From NCBI GenBank assembly GCA_033675545.1, contig JAWDGP010003760.1, positions 743,501 to 807,500 on the forward strand: a DNA stretch of 64,000 nucleotides, in the 5' to 3' direction. Shown one piece after another: positions 12,044 to 25,600 of the stretch. A model generated the notes under the pieces. It saw only the letters and a list, made by a program, of their open reading frames with translations. It made no database searches and was not told the origin of the DNA. Position 1 is the first letter of the stretch, and every line of letters begins with the position of its first letter. Position numbers and translations under genes: made by a program. Source of the DNA: Elysia crispata. Taxonomy: Eukaryota; Mollusca; Gastropoda; Plakobranchidae.

Positions 12044-13574
12044 CAGAAGGACTGACAAACAGACATTTTAGACGGACAGAGACAGAGGCAACAGGTAGTT
12101 AGATAGAATGAGATACAAGACAAGGGCAAAGAGGCAGATTGTAAAACATACACTGAGACTGACATATATAAAATATATTAGTGCTCTTACATTTTGCGCT
12201 CTTTTTCTTTTAAACATTTTTTTTATCTTTTCCACGAATACGGCATGTAGTTTTGAACTGTGCATAACGTTATTTACCGTAATAGCTTTAGATATTTAAC
12301 GTTCTCAGTCACTCTAAGTCTTAAATGGGAACAATAATGAAACGGTCGTACCTGTCAAACTGAAGACTTTGAATTGCTGATTGTCAACTCTGAGAAACAA
12401 AACATTACGGATCCCGATTGTTTTATTTTCATTTTCTTTAGTGTTACTGTTTCTCCCTGTCTTGCGTCGCATGCCTTATTATAGCTAGCATACAACTTAA
12501 TACGTTTTCGTTTAAATGTAAGAATTCTAATTTTGAAATCAACCTGTCTGATAATTTTTTTCACACCTTGCACCATGTAATCAATATCGTTTGAAAATGT
12601 CAAATAGAATCCATTATCTACAGTTACGGAAACGGTTTTTTTATATAAATGAAGGAAGTATGTACCACAAAATAGTGGGATGTCGAGCTAAAAAAAAAAT
12701 GCAAAAGCAAATCTTTTTTCTATGCGCGTTTTCTACATATATTATATAACAGAAATTTTTACCGTTCAACTAAACGCAAAAGAAAACTGAGTTTACTACA
12801 AATCTACGCGAAAAATTTTAGCGACTGAGAATGAGAATCGTGCAAGGTGGCGACAACTGTGTTTGATCTGAGACTAACACACATTCTCTAACTGTCATGA
12901 AGATTTATGTGGAGGGAGTTCGACCTTTCAATAGGAAGCAACAGTCATTATGCCATGCCTCCTTTACAAACACCTAACTATTGATTCTGAGAAATCTATT
13001 GTTTTCAATGCGTTTTGTACAATGTAATGAATCAGAATATGATACAGCTTGTCTCGTAACACATACTTCAGATCTGATTAATTGAGAATTTTGACACTAT
13101 GGTTTCGTTTGATCTAATTTTTCTATTGTTCGAGAGATACTTCCAATTTTCTATTCATTGATCCCTTAAATGGGTTACATTAAAACAAAGATATTCTCGA
13201 TTATGCAAGCTTTTACAAACATAGCAAAATAAAACTAAGTATAAATCAACAGGCCACTCTTTTTTTTTTTTTTTTTGAAATTTTCGAAACCGCATATTCG
13301 TTTGTATCTGCAAAATTCTAAGCGTTAATCTCAATACACTATACTTAACTCTTGATATTGTACAGGTTACTGATATGAAATTTTCGAAATCAGGTAACAT
13401 TCTGAGTGCTGCTGATACTGTGTTTGGTGTATTGAAGAAAAAAAAAAGTTTTCCAATCTTCGAGGCGTGATGTTCCTAGTTTCTCACTTTAAAACTAACC
13501 TCTGTCTCTTTTTCCATGCCGCCTTTCCCCTCTTTCTATCTCTCTTTTCCGCTCTATTTCTTTTTCCTTCGCTA

Positions 13575-13582
<8 letters not shown>
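12042..13582. other. AT-rich unique sequence
   Basis: No gene recognised. It contains T and A homopolymers (for example around 13,260-13,277). Several open frames of 60-82 codons have no family features. Confidence 0.5.

Positions 13583-13612
<30 letters not shown>
13583..13612. repeat. (CT)n microsatellite
   Basis: About 15 CT units within a pyrimidine-rich stretch running from about 13,497 to 13,645. Confidence 0.88.
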
Positions 13613-13617
<5 letters not shown>

Positions 13618-13645
13618 GTCACTCTGAATCTTTCCATTTCTCTAC

Positions 13646-14891
13646 TTATAAAGACGTGCGTAAGGACATGGGATGAGAAATAGAGAACAAAAAATATAGA
13701 ATAGCAGCTGTATTCAACTGCATTTTTTTTTAAATGCACAATTATGGAATTATTATCAACTTTAGCTTTTGGAAGAAATGATCTGTACTTTTCCCTATGC
13801 ATCATTCTTAATTTACATTCACGGCAGACCCTCTCTTATTATTTAAAAAAAAACCGCTATCGAAAATGACAACTAATACCTTTAAATATAATGTCAATCG
13901 CTTGAAAATCTTATCCTTAACAATTCATTGAAACCGTTATTCATTAAAATACTATGACAGAATCATTATGGCAAATCGAACGAATGAAGCACAAAGGAGA
14001 AAACTACAAAGAAACATCAGAGGACTTGTTACCTTTCACTTTCTCCTTCTTTCTTTTAATCTAGCTAACAAGCTAGCTACTTTTTTTTTTCAAATCGTTT
14101 TCTATTTCTCATCACCCAATTTCTTTCTCACAGCCACTCTTTCGCGTACACATAGTCCTATTTCTATCTTTCTATCCACCGCTCTGTCTGATTGTCTGTT
14201 CTATAATTTTTACTTTGTCAAGTTGTCTATCTCTTTCTTTCACACTTCATGCCTAGTCTCTCGATGTTGCTCTCTGCTATACTTGTCTTTTCATTCCTAT
14301 TTTTTTTTTTTTTTTTTCAGGAACCCTTTCTCTCTCCCCCAATACTAGCCAGCTCTCCTAACCGCGCCGAGATGCTCGCTGGAAACTGATAAGAAACAAT
14401 TTGGTTGAAAGATGTGCATGCAAGTTTTTTTTTTCCCCCCTTAATTCTATATAGTTTGCGTAGATTGTTATCTGTACAAAATCAATACGTCATCGCAGGT
14501 CAGTTACACGAGATTATTTGCACACGCCTTGCCTAAGCTAACAATCCTAAGAGTTGTGAGCAAATAACATTGCTGTAAAGCAGTAAAATTGTTTACGGAG
14601 CAGATAAGATTCAGTTAGATGCAACATTTAAAAAAGTGGAATAATTAGACTATTTGGCACGCGAGAAGTAAGAAAAAATATTCTAGGGATCAATTTTTTT
14701 TTTAAATTTAGGGATGGGGAAAAAGAGAAAAGAAAGATAGAGTGAACCGCGGAAAGAGATTTGATAAATAAATGTTTTATTTGATTATGGACACTTCTCA
14801 ACACAACCGTTCTCATATCAAACCTGTTTTGAAGACAATCGAGAGGGAAATAATTAGAAGAAACCAAAAATATAAATAAATTAATTAAAAA
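13646..14891. other. AT-rich non-coding sequence
   Basis: No gene recognised. It has a pyrimidine-rich patch at 14,035-14,345 on the + strand and poly-T at 14,301-14,318. The + frame over 13,968-14,348 is Phe/Ser/Leu-rich because of this pyrimidine bias and is unlikely to be a protein. Confidence 0.45.
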
Positions 14892-15065
14892 TGATGGCTC
14901 CAACGCTAGAGCGTTATACTGTTGACATGGAAGTCCCGGGTTCGGTACCTGCACTAGAAACCAGCTTAGTGGTGAGTTGGAATCCCACCAGTTGCTATCC
15001 TTAACTTGACGGAAGACCAGGGTCTTTCAATAAAACTTGTCGGCAATCTCTAGAGAGGTAAAATT
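14892..15065 (+). repeat. tRNA-derived SINE
   Basis: The head at 14,892-14,955 has a TAGAGCGTTAT A-box-like word (14,907-14,917) and a B-box-like CGGGTTCGGTACC (14,937-14,949). A unique-looking body follows to about 15,065. The minus-strand frame reading CQQYNALALEP is simply the translated complement of the head. End points are uncertain because no poly(A) tail or target duplication was found. Confidence 0.5.
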
Positions 15066-15376
15066 AATCGATGAACCCAACTTTATACACTAATTGAACT
15101 TCATTTTGATGTGAAGTTCGAATTCAGAATATCGTATATTTTGTGACTACAGTCACCTTGCGAAACTTCTCTAATTTCCCTTTTCTTTCATAAGCAATAT
15201 GAAAAAGATGCAGATCTATACCTGTGAAATAATGGTGTTGTTCTATACATAGTACCGCTTTGGGTCGCCACAGTCATATCCTGTGGAAGTACGCGACGGT
15301 CTCTTTCTACATGGAAAGCGCTAGTCTTTGAATTGTTATCAAAGCCTTATCTAATTCTCCATGCGAACACAAAAAA

Positions 15377-15395
15377 AGAAGAAGAAGAAGAAGAA
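15377..15395. repeat. (GAA)n short microsatellite
   Basis: Six GAA units next to an A7 run. Confidence 0.8.
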
Positions 15396-15527
15396 ATAAA
15401 AAGTCCAGTATCGCCAGAGAAACAGAGCTTTACATGTTTGTATGCCTTTGCGTCTTAATTAAAAAAAAAGTTTATTTGATCTTTATGATTAAAGGAAATA
15501 ATGAGGAAATCGTGAGAAAGAGGGAGT

Positions 15528-15528
<1 letters not shown>

Positions 15529-15593
<65 letters not shown>

Positions 15594-15608
15594 GAAAGAG
15601 AGACAGAC

Positions 15609-15676
<68 letters not shown>
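15529..15676. repeat. Compound (GA)n-(GACA)n-(GA)n array
   Basis: GATA/GA units are followed by seven or so GACA units (15,569-15,592), a second GACA block (15,601-15,613), and about 25 GA units. Tetranucleotide blocks nested inside a GA array suggest repeated slippage from mutated units. Confidence 0.92.
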
Positions 15677-15677
<1 letters not shown>

Positions 15678-15838
15678 ATAGCATTCATCAAGAGGAATAG
15701 GCAGAGGGAAGAATTGACAAACAGACGAATATACAAATAGACCGATAGACAAAGAGATTGTATGTTCAAGGATTATAATTTACGGAAGCAAAAAAAAAAT
15801 CGAAAAGGCAATATCATAAGATGGAGAGATAGGTTTAA

Positions 15839-15868
15839 GAGAGAGAGAGAGAGAGATAGTGTGTGTGT

Positions 15869-15925
<57 letters not shown>
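15839..15925. repeat. (GA)n with an internal (GT)n block
   Basis: GA at 15,839-15,857, a short GT block (15,859-15,870), then about 25 GA units. Confidence 0.92.
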
Positions 15926-15930
<5 letters not shown>

Positions 15931-16294
15931 CATACAGAACATAGTCACTGTTCAGACAAAAATGAAAAAGAAAAACAGGATTCCACCTTGAACAAAGCAA
16001 TTTTCGCGAATGCGCTTACCGTGGGCTCCACCAGGTTTTCTGACAGTTAAAACTCTTTGATGAAAAGAGATACATGTACAAGATTTTTTTAAAAAGGCAG
16101 ATAAAGCGCACATATTAAAAAAAAATTCTTGACAACCCTCCTGCATCCCGTTTCCCTGACAGTCAGCCCAGACGTTAAGCAGGAAGTAGAGTTCCGCTAT
16201 AGGCGAGTGAGTAAGGTGCAGAGCCATCTACCTTAGAATCGTGGTTGTGAAGATTTTACAGAGATATGATTTCAAGAGGAAAAAAATTGGTACA

Positions 16295-16297
<3 letters not shown>
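15926..16297. other. Unique non-coding sequence of raised G+C
   Basis: A minus-strand open frame of 91 codons covers 15,952-16,227. It includes a Cys-containing segment (ADCQGNGMQEGCQ), but I recognise no domain and give it no function. G+C content is higher than in the neighbours. Confidence 0.35.

Positions 16298-16385
<88 letters not shown>
16298..16385. repeat. (AAT)n microsatellite
   Basis: About 29 uninterrupted AAT units. Confidence 0.94.
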
Positions 16386-16386
<1 letters not shown>

Positions 16387-16570
16387 TATCATATTTTAGG
16401 GAAATATTTCGCGTGCTAGCTATTGCAAGAAGAACTTCGGTGCACAGAGATAAAGCAAACTGCTCTTGTAAAAACTGAAGAAATTAAACCTTAGAGCTAG
16501 GGGAAAAGAGCCACCAAGCGTTATAAAATGCAATTTTTTTTTTCTATGAAGAAGTGAGGAATAAACCTTT

Positions 16571-16592
16571 TGGGGGGAGGGGGGGGGGGGGG
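16571..16592. repeat. Poly-G tract
   Basis: G6-A-G14 within 22 bases, ending at TAAAATG. It can in principle form intramolecular G-quadruplex structures. Confidence 0.85.
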
Positions 16593-16829
16593 TAAAATGC
16601 AAGTGAATCAACAGTTAAAAATATAGGCTGAAGTAAAAGATTTTCCTTTGTTATTATGATATCGGTTATTATCTAGGCTAAAATGAATGAAAGTGAGATG
16701 ATAAACCTCAAAGCGAAAAATTATATTATCTTTATTTTAGGCCTCACGCTATTAGTGCAAGACTATAACTGTGGTGTGATGATAAGAGAAAATTCGAGGA
16801 GAATAAGTAAAGAAGGGGAAGAAGGCGAT

Positions 16830-16831
<2 letters not shown>

Positions 16832-16901
<70 letters not shown>
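16832..16901. repeat. (GA)n microsatellite
   Basis: About 35 uninterrupted GA units. Confidence 0.94.
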
Positions 16902-16902
<1 letters not shown>

Positions 16903-17032
16903 GAACGGAGGGACAGGTGAGGATACTTGCGCGGTTAGACCTGGCCTAGAATCGACTGAGATGGGGCTAAACAGGTCATCAATGACGCACATCCGGTTTC
17001 AAGCCCAGACTAGGTTTGGGATGGATCATAGA

Positions 17033-17055
17033 GGGGGGGGGGGGGGGGGGGAGAT

Positions 17056-17100
<45 letters not shown>

Positions 17101-17115
17101 GAGAGGGGGAGGGGA
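17033..17115. repeat. G19-(GA)n compound tract
   Basis: A run of 19 G residues (17,033-17,051) joins directly to about 27 GA units with two GATA interruptions, ending in GGGGAGGGG. The long G run may be an assembly-sensitive spot. Confidence 0.9.
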
Positions 17116-18505
17116 TTCCGACTGACAGCTAGCTGGCAACAGGTAGGGCTTCTACCTCTTGAAATAGTTCTTAGGCCAGATGGTCGGCTTCTTATCCCAC
17201 CATAGGTGTATCGACTCCTACTTTCTTAGTTGGGCTGGAAGAAAGAGAGGATCGGACTTACCGATGTCATTGACCCTTTCTTTGGTCAGTGGTGCAATGT
17301 GGTCCAGTCTTTTTTTCTCCTTGTTTTTAGCCTTACAAGTAAGTGCATTGATTGTTTCATATAGAGGTCCCAATATAGTTTTGACTCTCTAGTTTTCCGC
17401 ATAATCTTAACAGAAGTTCGTGGCTTCCTAGATCCTTTCAAGCCAAGAACCCATTACCAGATTCCCTGGCAATACCAATGAAACCTAATCCTCCTTCTCA
17501 TTTGCACAATGTTCTATCAACTTACCGATCTGGCGTTCTAAGCAGTATTATTTATTGATGAAATACACAGAGACATAAGAAAACGTGTAAGTGTGGCAAC
17601 TTTTAAGTTAAAATCCAACGTTGACGGCAGGAGGTTTCAAGCAAACAACGAAAAAACATGTGAAGAACCTTAATCACACTTCCACCGACACTATCGTAAA
17701 CATGAGAGCGGAAGCCGAAAACGCAACATGACGTACACAAGATGGCTATCTATTATTTGCTAAACATTCAGAAACAATTGATTATTCTTTGGTATAAGAC
17801 CCTGCCCTTAGTCAGAAGTGGTTACGTCAAGCCTTCTCTAGCAAAAATATTTGAACCGAGCCATGTCATGCAAGGCAGGTTTCATAAGATGAGACCCTAT
17901 ATATCTCAGCTAATTTCCCTCTCAACAGACTGTATGATTCATTTTCGTGGCGGAAATTCCTTTCTTATCGAGAAGTGAGAGGAGTCCACATGAAACGACA
18001 CCAACGAGACTTGCTTGTAATCTATTTTCCGTAGTCTACACTCGTCTATTTGAGAATGGTGCTAAAATAGATTCTAAAAGGGGAAAAAATGATCTTTAGT
18101 GGAACTGACCCAGATAACACACTTATGGAGTCCTCATAGCAGCATAGAATGGTACTCTCAGACATTAACTCAGTTAGGTAAAGTGGGCTCTCAAAAGTGC
18201 TCATAATAGCCTAGCAGCTTAAATGCTATATCTATTACAAAGCTGTCCACAAAATGTATACATTCCAAGTGCAAAGAAATAAAGAATCAAAAAACAAATT
18301 TTTCATAAAGACACCGAACACAAACCATAGATATATATGACCAAATATAAGGAATGAGGAATAAGGGGAAAAAGAAATATAAGGCGTGGGTACAGTTGGA
18401 AAAGTCCAAGAAGATAATTGTGATAAGATCAGATTGCTTGTGTCATTAAGCTCGTTCTCAGCGTGGGGATGTCGGGCTTTCTTTGAATCCCACACTTCTA
18501 TCGGT
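17116..18505. other. Unique non-coding sequence
   Basis: Mixed composition with no gene recognised. Open frames at 17,180-17,392 and 17,742-17,978 (+) are 70-78 codons and carry no family motif. Confidence 0.4.
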
Positions 18506-18550
18506 CAGATAAAAGAAGAAGAAGGAGGAAGAGGAGGAGAAGAAGATGGG

Positions 18551-18760
18551 GAGAGGGAGGAGGAGGAGGAGAGGGAGGTAGAGAGACAGGACTTTGAGAA
18601 GAATTGGGGGAAAAGAAGAAGAAGAAGAAGAAGAAGAAGAAGAAGAAGAAGAAGAAGAAGAAGAAGAAGAAGAAGAAGAAGAAGAAGAAGGGGAGAGAGA
18701 GGAGGAGGAGGAGAGGGAGTTAGAGAGACAGGACTTTGAGAAGAATTGGGGAAAAATAAG
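18551..18760. repeat. 68-bp duplication flanking an (AAG)n array
   Basis: The segment 18,551-18,618 recurs at 18,693-18,760 with few differences (shared core GAGAGACAGGACTTTGAG at 18,581 and 18,723, an offset of 142 bp). Between the copies lies an (AAG)n array at about 18,612-18,690. The simplest history is a 142-bp tandem duplication whose junction carried AAG units, which then expanded. Surrounding sequence from 18,510 to 18,800 is purine-rich. Confidence 0.85.
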
Positions 18761-19114
18761 AAGAAAGGAGAGACAAGGAATGAGGGCCAGGGAGGAATAC
18801 ACTTAATGAAAATAAGGATCGGGAGCGGAACATTAGTCTGAAAAAAAAGGAGGAGAAAACAGGATAAATTAATTATTGAAAAAAAATGGAAATATTTAGA
18901 TTTCATTCTACCATAATTTGAATTAAATAGTTGTAGTCTCAAAATTAAAGACAGAAAAAGACAGAAAAGTTTTTTTTTTATATAAAAAAGGGCATACGCC
19001 TATGGTTGTGTCTGGTCTTAAAATAGGTTAAATATCCTTCTTGTAAAATGTGTAGATCAAAGAGAGGAACTTGTCTCCTGTAGACCTGACTACTACTAGA
19101 GTCTAGCTGTGCTC

Positions 19115-19172
19115 GCCATGATTGAACCTGAACTATCTTGCAGGGTGCAGTTGGCAGTGAGACTACCGAGTT
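19115..19172 (-). repeat. Possible tRNA-derived short repeat head
   Basis: On the minus strand GGTAGTCTCACTG (complement of 19,155-19,167) resembles an A box, and CAGGTTCAATCA (complement of 19,119-19,130) resembles a B box. Stems are poor, so it is a relic or SINE head. Confidence 0.4.
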
Positions 19173-20794
19173 CACTAACGTTATTTTTCACTGAGGGGGG
19201 AATTTATTTCTAGAGTGGCTACCTGGGTGTGAAAGGGTGAGATAAATAAGTCAAGAAAGAAGAGCTCTAAACACAGGTGAACAACATTCGGTAATGGTGG
19301 TGATGGCAAGGGATAAAAAAGTGATCTCTAGAAAACATAACGAAAAACGAAGAAAGTATGCACTCCGCTTGCCGTCTCCTCATTATGATGTTTCACTGAG
19401 TTTAACGAGAAGGGAACAGGAATGCCAAGATGGATTGTTGCTGGTTTTAGAAGGATAGTTTAATTACTTCAGAGAGGTCGCAAAAAGCCATTTCACTAAC
19501 GTTCTCCATCTCATTCAGATGTTTTATATAGATGAGCGAAGATGAAAATAGCGCAATACGCATGCAATCCAAAGGAGATGATGGAAAGGTCATGTCATGA
19601 TTCTATACTTAGTAAGTGATGAGGCTGTTTGACATTGGAAATAAAATTTAATGTCCAGAGTCCGCGCCTGCTGCTGTTTATTCTTTAAATTGATGAATAA
19701 TTTTGTATTAAGTCCATTAAAATTAGTCAAAAGTTATCTGATGTAAATGTTAAAGCTTTATTGACAAGAGTTTTCTCATCAGAGCGGTGGACAATAGAAC
19801 TCAGTTGTGATTGAATCCATCTGTCAACGATTTCTGAGTTCGCAGCGCTCATTGTAGACTGTATAAAACTCGAAGGCTAAATTGGTGAGTGAAAAACTCA
19901 TTTTCTTTTCATTCATTCTATGGCGTTTCAAGGGAATGAAGGAAAAATCATTTTTTTTTTTTTAATTTATTTTGATGCAGTTGATCAACGGTTATATCGA
20001 TCATAGTACATATATTCGAAAAAAAAAAAAGTTGATTAATTTTAGCAGAAAAATCTAAGATTTGCCTTTTCTCGACAATTCCTAAAGATTCCATATCAGT
20101 AAAGGCTGGAGATTGAAATGGCATTGATGCCCCCTTGAACATGTCATCAGACAAAACTGATTGCACTGAAGAATCTAAACAGTTCTAAAGCCCTCACACT
20201 ATTGCTACTTATTCTTGACAGTGCACGTTTCAAGACGGAATTACATTAACAGTGCACATGAAACATGCAAATGTAAAAGATACAGTCCACAACTAAATGG
20301 TTCTAAGAATGCACTTAAACGCTACTGTTTTTGGACAATGTGTTTGGCTTCTGTGTACCATGACCCCCCTTAAAATCACATTCTTTAATAAAGAAAATTA
20401 GAGCCACCCAAAATAGAGGTGCCTTACACATCATTAACAGCGACAAATCTTACCTTTTAAAGTTCTGAATGTTTTTCTTAAGGTTCAAATTAACTTTATC
20501 TTTCTGCTTAAGTAATGACGCTGTCTCAGTTCACTCATGAATGGTTTAATTAATCAGCAACCACAAAATAGTTATCACCATTAAGTCGATAGAGAGAAGA
20601 CATAATTATGTCGATAAAAAAGACCGTTCTGAGTCAATACTGACAAATCTAAATCACGCTGAATAATTTATTGTACGACGTCATAAGCTGGTGTTATTCT
20701 TTATTATATAAGGATTACTTCATTGCGCAGTCTTGTGAAGGTGGGACAGATATTTTACAACAAAACTCTTTTATGGATTGCTCTATGCGACTTC

Positions 20795-20870
20795 GGAATG
20801 TTGGATAGAGCTTACGACTTCGAAAAAGCCTCGGTTTAAAATCGATTACCCGAGTGGCTTAAGAGGCACC
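20795..20870 (+). repeat. Two adjacent tRNA-like segments
   Basis: The first has D-arm-like GTTGGATAGAGCTTACG (20,800-20,816), an anticodon-loop-like GACTTCGAAA, and a B-box-like CTCGGTTTAAAATCG (20,830-20,844). Immediately after it, ACCCGAGTGGCTTAAGAGGC (20,848-20,867) resembles the 5' part of a Leu/Ser-type tRNA. A dimeric tRNA-derived SINE would look like this; decay prevents certainty. Confidence 0.4.
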
Positions 20871-21299
20871 TTTTGTGGCATAATTAACTGATGTGCACAA
20901 ACAAGATAGATTGATAATCAGTGAGCTACAGTTCTCAGCATAAATAAAAGTTGAAGATTTCAGTTGGGTTTTTCATTATACAATCATTTAAAAGATTATT
21001 TTCATTGGGTTCGTTTCGATTTTATTTTGTTTTGTTTTTTAATTTGGATTATTTCACAAATGAATTATATTTCTATTGGTATTCTAGCATTATAAATATC
21101 AAATGAGAATAATTTGAATGATGAAATAACATCATCAACTAGATGAGGTTTTCGTTTCCATATCGGGAATTTAATATAAATTTGTCTACTTTTAATGTTT
21201 GAAAAGCCCCAAATTGAGCATCTTAAGTGCAAATACGTATCACGTCTTTCATAACGTAGTCAATAACTCTCTGTCACATCAAATAATGAGTGAGCACGT

Positions 21300-21720
21300 T
21301 CTTCAAATTTTAGCCGCATCAGAAACTGGCTGAATGTCCAGTCGGTAACTTTGCCTTGTCCTGCCGTGAATTCACGTCCACCAAACCAGTAACCAGTTGC
21401 TTGCTAATGTCAGAGAGTGCAGATAACACTCTCTGTTAACATCATAATTATCTTCCTTAGTGCTCAACTAAGACACGGTCTTTTTTGGACATAAAAGTGG
21501 CGGGGGGGGGGCATAGATAATAGGCGTTGACAGGTCTTCGTGCGGTGGTGCTCTTGTATCGCCCGCCCTGAGTCTCCTCAAGGCCGTGCCCTCACCTGCT
21601 TGAATACCCAAGCGCCACAGTCGGTCTCCATGCCACTCACTTATGAATGTGTATGCGCCTATGCGGTGATAACAGAAATGGCTTTGTCAGATGCGAGACA
21701 TTCCTTCATGAGAATATTTT
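21300..21720. promoter_or_regulatory. Candidate regulatory island A
   Basis: Array-free sequence of raised G+C and CpG content compared with its neighbours, without coding signature. The + frame at 21,540-21,722 is 60 codons with no domain. A regulatory role is inference from composition alone. Confidence 0.2.
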
Positions 21721-22139
21721 AAGCGTCAGAATATTATTTATTATGATCGTTATCTCAACTTTCACATCGCCAACAACCTTGCTGGATACACGATTTTAAT
21801 GGAGAATTGAAGCAGATTTTATTGTATTCAATGTTACATTCAAAATTGTTTCCTTAATAGAAATCTATCCCATTGTTCCAGCCTCAGAATTATCTTCCAA
21901 GGTGGTTATATTCGTATTTTAAATGTTCAAAGCAATTGCTATTTAGTTCAAAAGTATTAAACCACGTTGATAGCTTTTTATATCTGTTCCGTCTCACATC
22001 TTGTAAATGGTTTTGTGTCCGAGATGTAATGTTTTGAGTAACTTTGTGCTAAAACTTTTCCAAATGGCCTATATTTTTACTGAAGTGATGTATTTTGCTT
22101 ACAGCTGTAGTTGAAGGGATACTTAAAGTTCATCATTCT

Positions 22140-22545
22140 TTCTTCTCTTCTTTGTCACCATTAAACCAGTACCGTGTCCTCTGAGTCTCCCAATCTTATC
22201 ATTCATCACAAGATGCATGAGCACTGAGGTCGCCTGCCATTGTGTGAAGCGGTCGCCAAGTTCTCACGAAATCTCTTCTCAGCATGTCCACTGCTCTGAC
22301 CTTTCCCCAGCCTATAAGTCTTAGCGCCTAAAGAGCTCTAGTTTCAAAGTCGTCATAAAGGACCCCAGCCTTCATGGCATTGGCACGCGTGGAGCTCTAA
22401 GATGCTTAGACTTGACAGAGGGCGGAGGAGAGGATTCTACACTGTGGATGTCGTGCTCGGTGCTCATGCATAACAAAAAGGTTGTCCAAGAGAACACTCT
22501 CCGCCCATTGTCGTGCCCTGAGCTCATAAAGAGGTATTTTTCTAC
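22140..22545. promoter_or_regulatory. Candidate regulatory island B
   Basis: About 400 bp of clearly higher G+C, low in homopolymers, lacking open frames and repeats, between AT-rich flanks. Such islands in gene deserts are often conserved elements; nothing in the sequence alone proves it. Confidence 0.25.
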
Positions 22546-22936
22546 AGTTTTTTTTTGTTTTTTTTTTTTGTTCTGATTTTAGTTAAATAAGAAACATAAA
22601 GTCTGCAGTCATTTTGTGTCTAAAATTTTTCAAAACAATGAAATATGAGGCGTGAATTAAGGATAAACAACAAACATAAAAAGTAATATTTTGGCAAGTT
22701 CTTTCATTAAAGTTTCCTCAATACAAAAAGGTTAAAAAAAAAAAAATTACAAAAACCTTCACAGCAAGTATTTCAGTGCAGTGCAATCGCACCATTCTGT
22801 AACTATGATTTAAATAATGATGAAGAGTAAAAATAAATAAATAACATCATCTTTGAGACAAAAGTGTGATTTTTCTGTATTTTCAATTTGTAAGTTTTTT
22901 TGTTTTTTTTTAATATTATCGCACTTTTATTATCAG

Positions 22937-24654
<1,718 letters not shown>

Positions 24655-25539
24655 AAGTCAGGAAAGAGACAGACAGACAAACAAATATACAGGGAGACAG
24701 AGACAGTCACACAGGCGGACCGATATATAGACACACAGACAGCTAGAAAGACAGAGATAGGCAGAGAGAAACAAAGAAAAAAAGGATAAAAGTAGAAGAG
24801 GTATGAGAAGAAGAAGAAAGAGACACTAAATAATAAAGGGAAAAGAGGAGGTGGTGAGAAGAAAAGACGGAGGAAGAAGAGAAGGAGAAAAAAATAGTAA
24901 TGGTATTAGTAAGGAGGAAAAGATGGGGATTCGAGGGAAAAGGAGATACTTGTATTAGATTGTTAAATAATCTGTAAACAGTTTCTTTGCAACAAAAGTT
25001 ACCAAACAAGTTTTTGCATTTTTATTTTGATTTGCAAACACAGCATAGTGTTGCGACAAGAACACTTATCTTTGCTTTCTGTTGAGATTTTTTTTTCTTT
25101 TTGTGTTTATAGCTGGTTGAAAACGGTTGCTGCAGCAGAGCTGGGGAACCATAAAAAAATAAAGTCACATTGATTCACTTGAACTGGCACGTTTCGCTCA
25201 AGAACAGTTTCTCTGAATTATTTTTTGAAAACTAATGAATATATATTTTCTGCTGAACGCATTACAGTTTTTCTCTTTTACTTCTCTTTTCTGGAATATT
25301 TTGATTTTTAGTTATTACTTATCGTTTTCGTTTCTCATTTAGTTCTATAAATGACTTTTTATGTTTTATCATTTTTATATCCCCAACATTTATAAACTAG
25401 CTTTAATGTGCTTTAATGTGCTCCATACAAATCAGAGGCGGTGAGGATTAGTACTCACAACAATGTCAATACTTTAAACATGGCTCGAGACTATGGGCAC
25501 ATCACAAATAGACGTGTGTGATAATAACCTTTATAGTTG

Positions 25540-25600
25540 TGCCATCTGGGATTTAAAAACCAACCGAGGTAAGTAGCCTAGTGCACGGTCCAATCATGTG
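25540..25600 (-). repeat. Possible tRNA-like repeat head
   Basis: Minus strand TGCACTAGGCTACTT then GTTTTTAAATCCCAG, resembling a decayed anticodon-side segment and B box. Weak. Confidence 0.25.

Noticed and set aside
17033-17051. G19 run as an assembly gap or artefact
   Set aside because: Cannot be decided from sequence alone; similar G/C runs occur elsewhere beside arrays, so it is kept as real repeat sequence.
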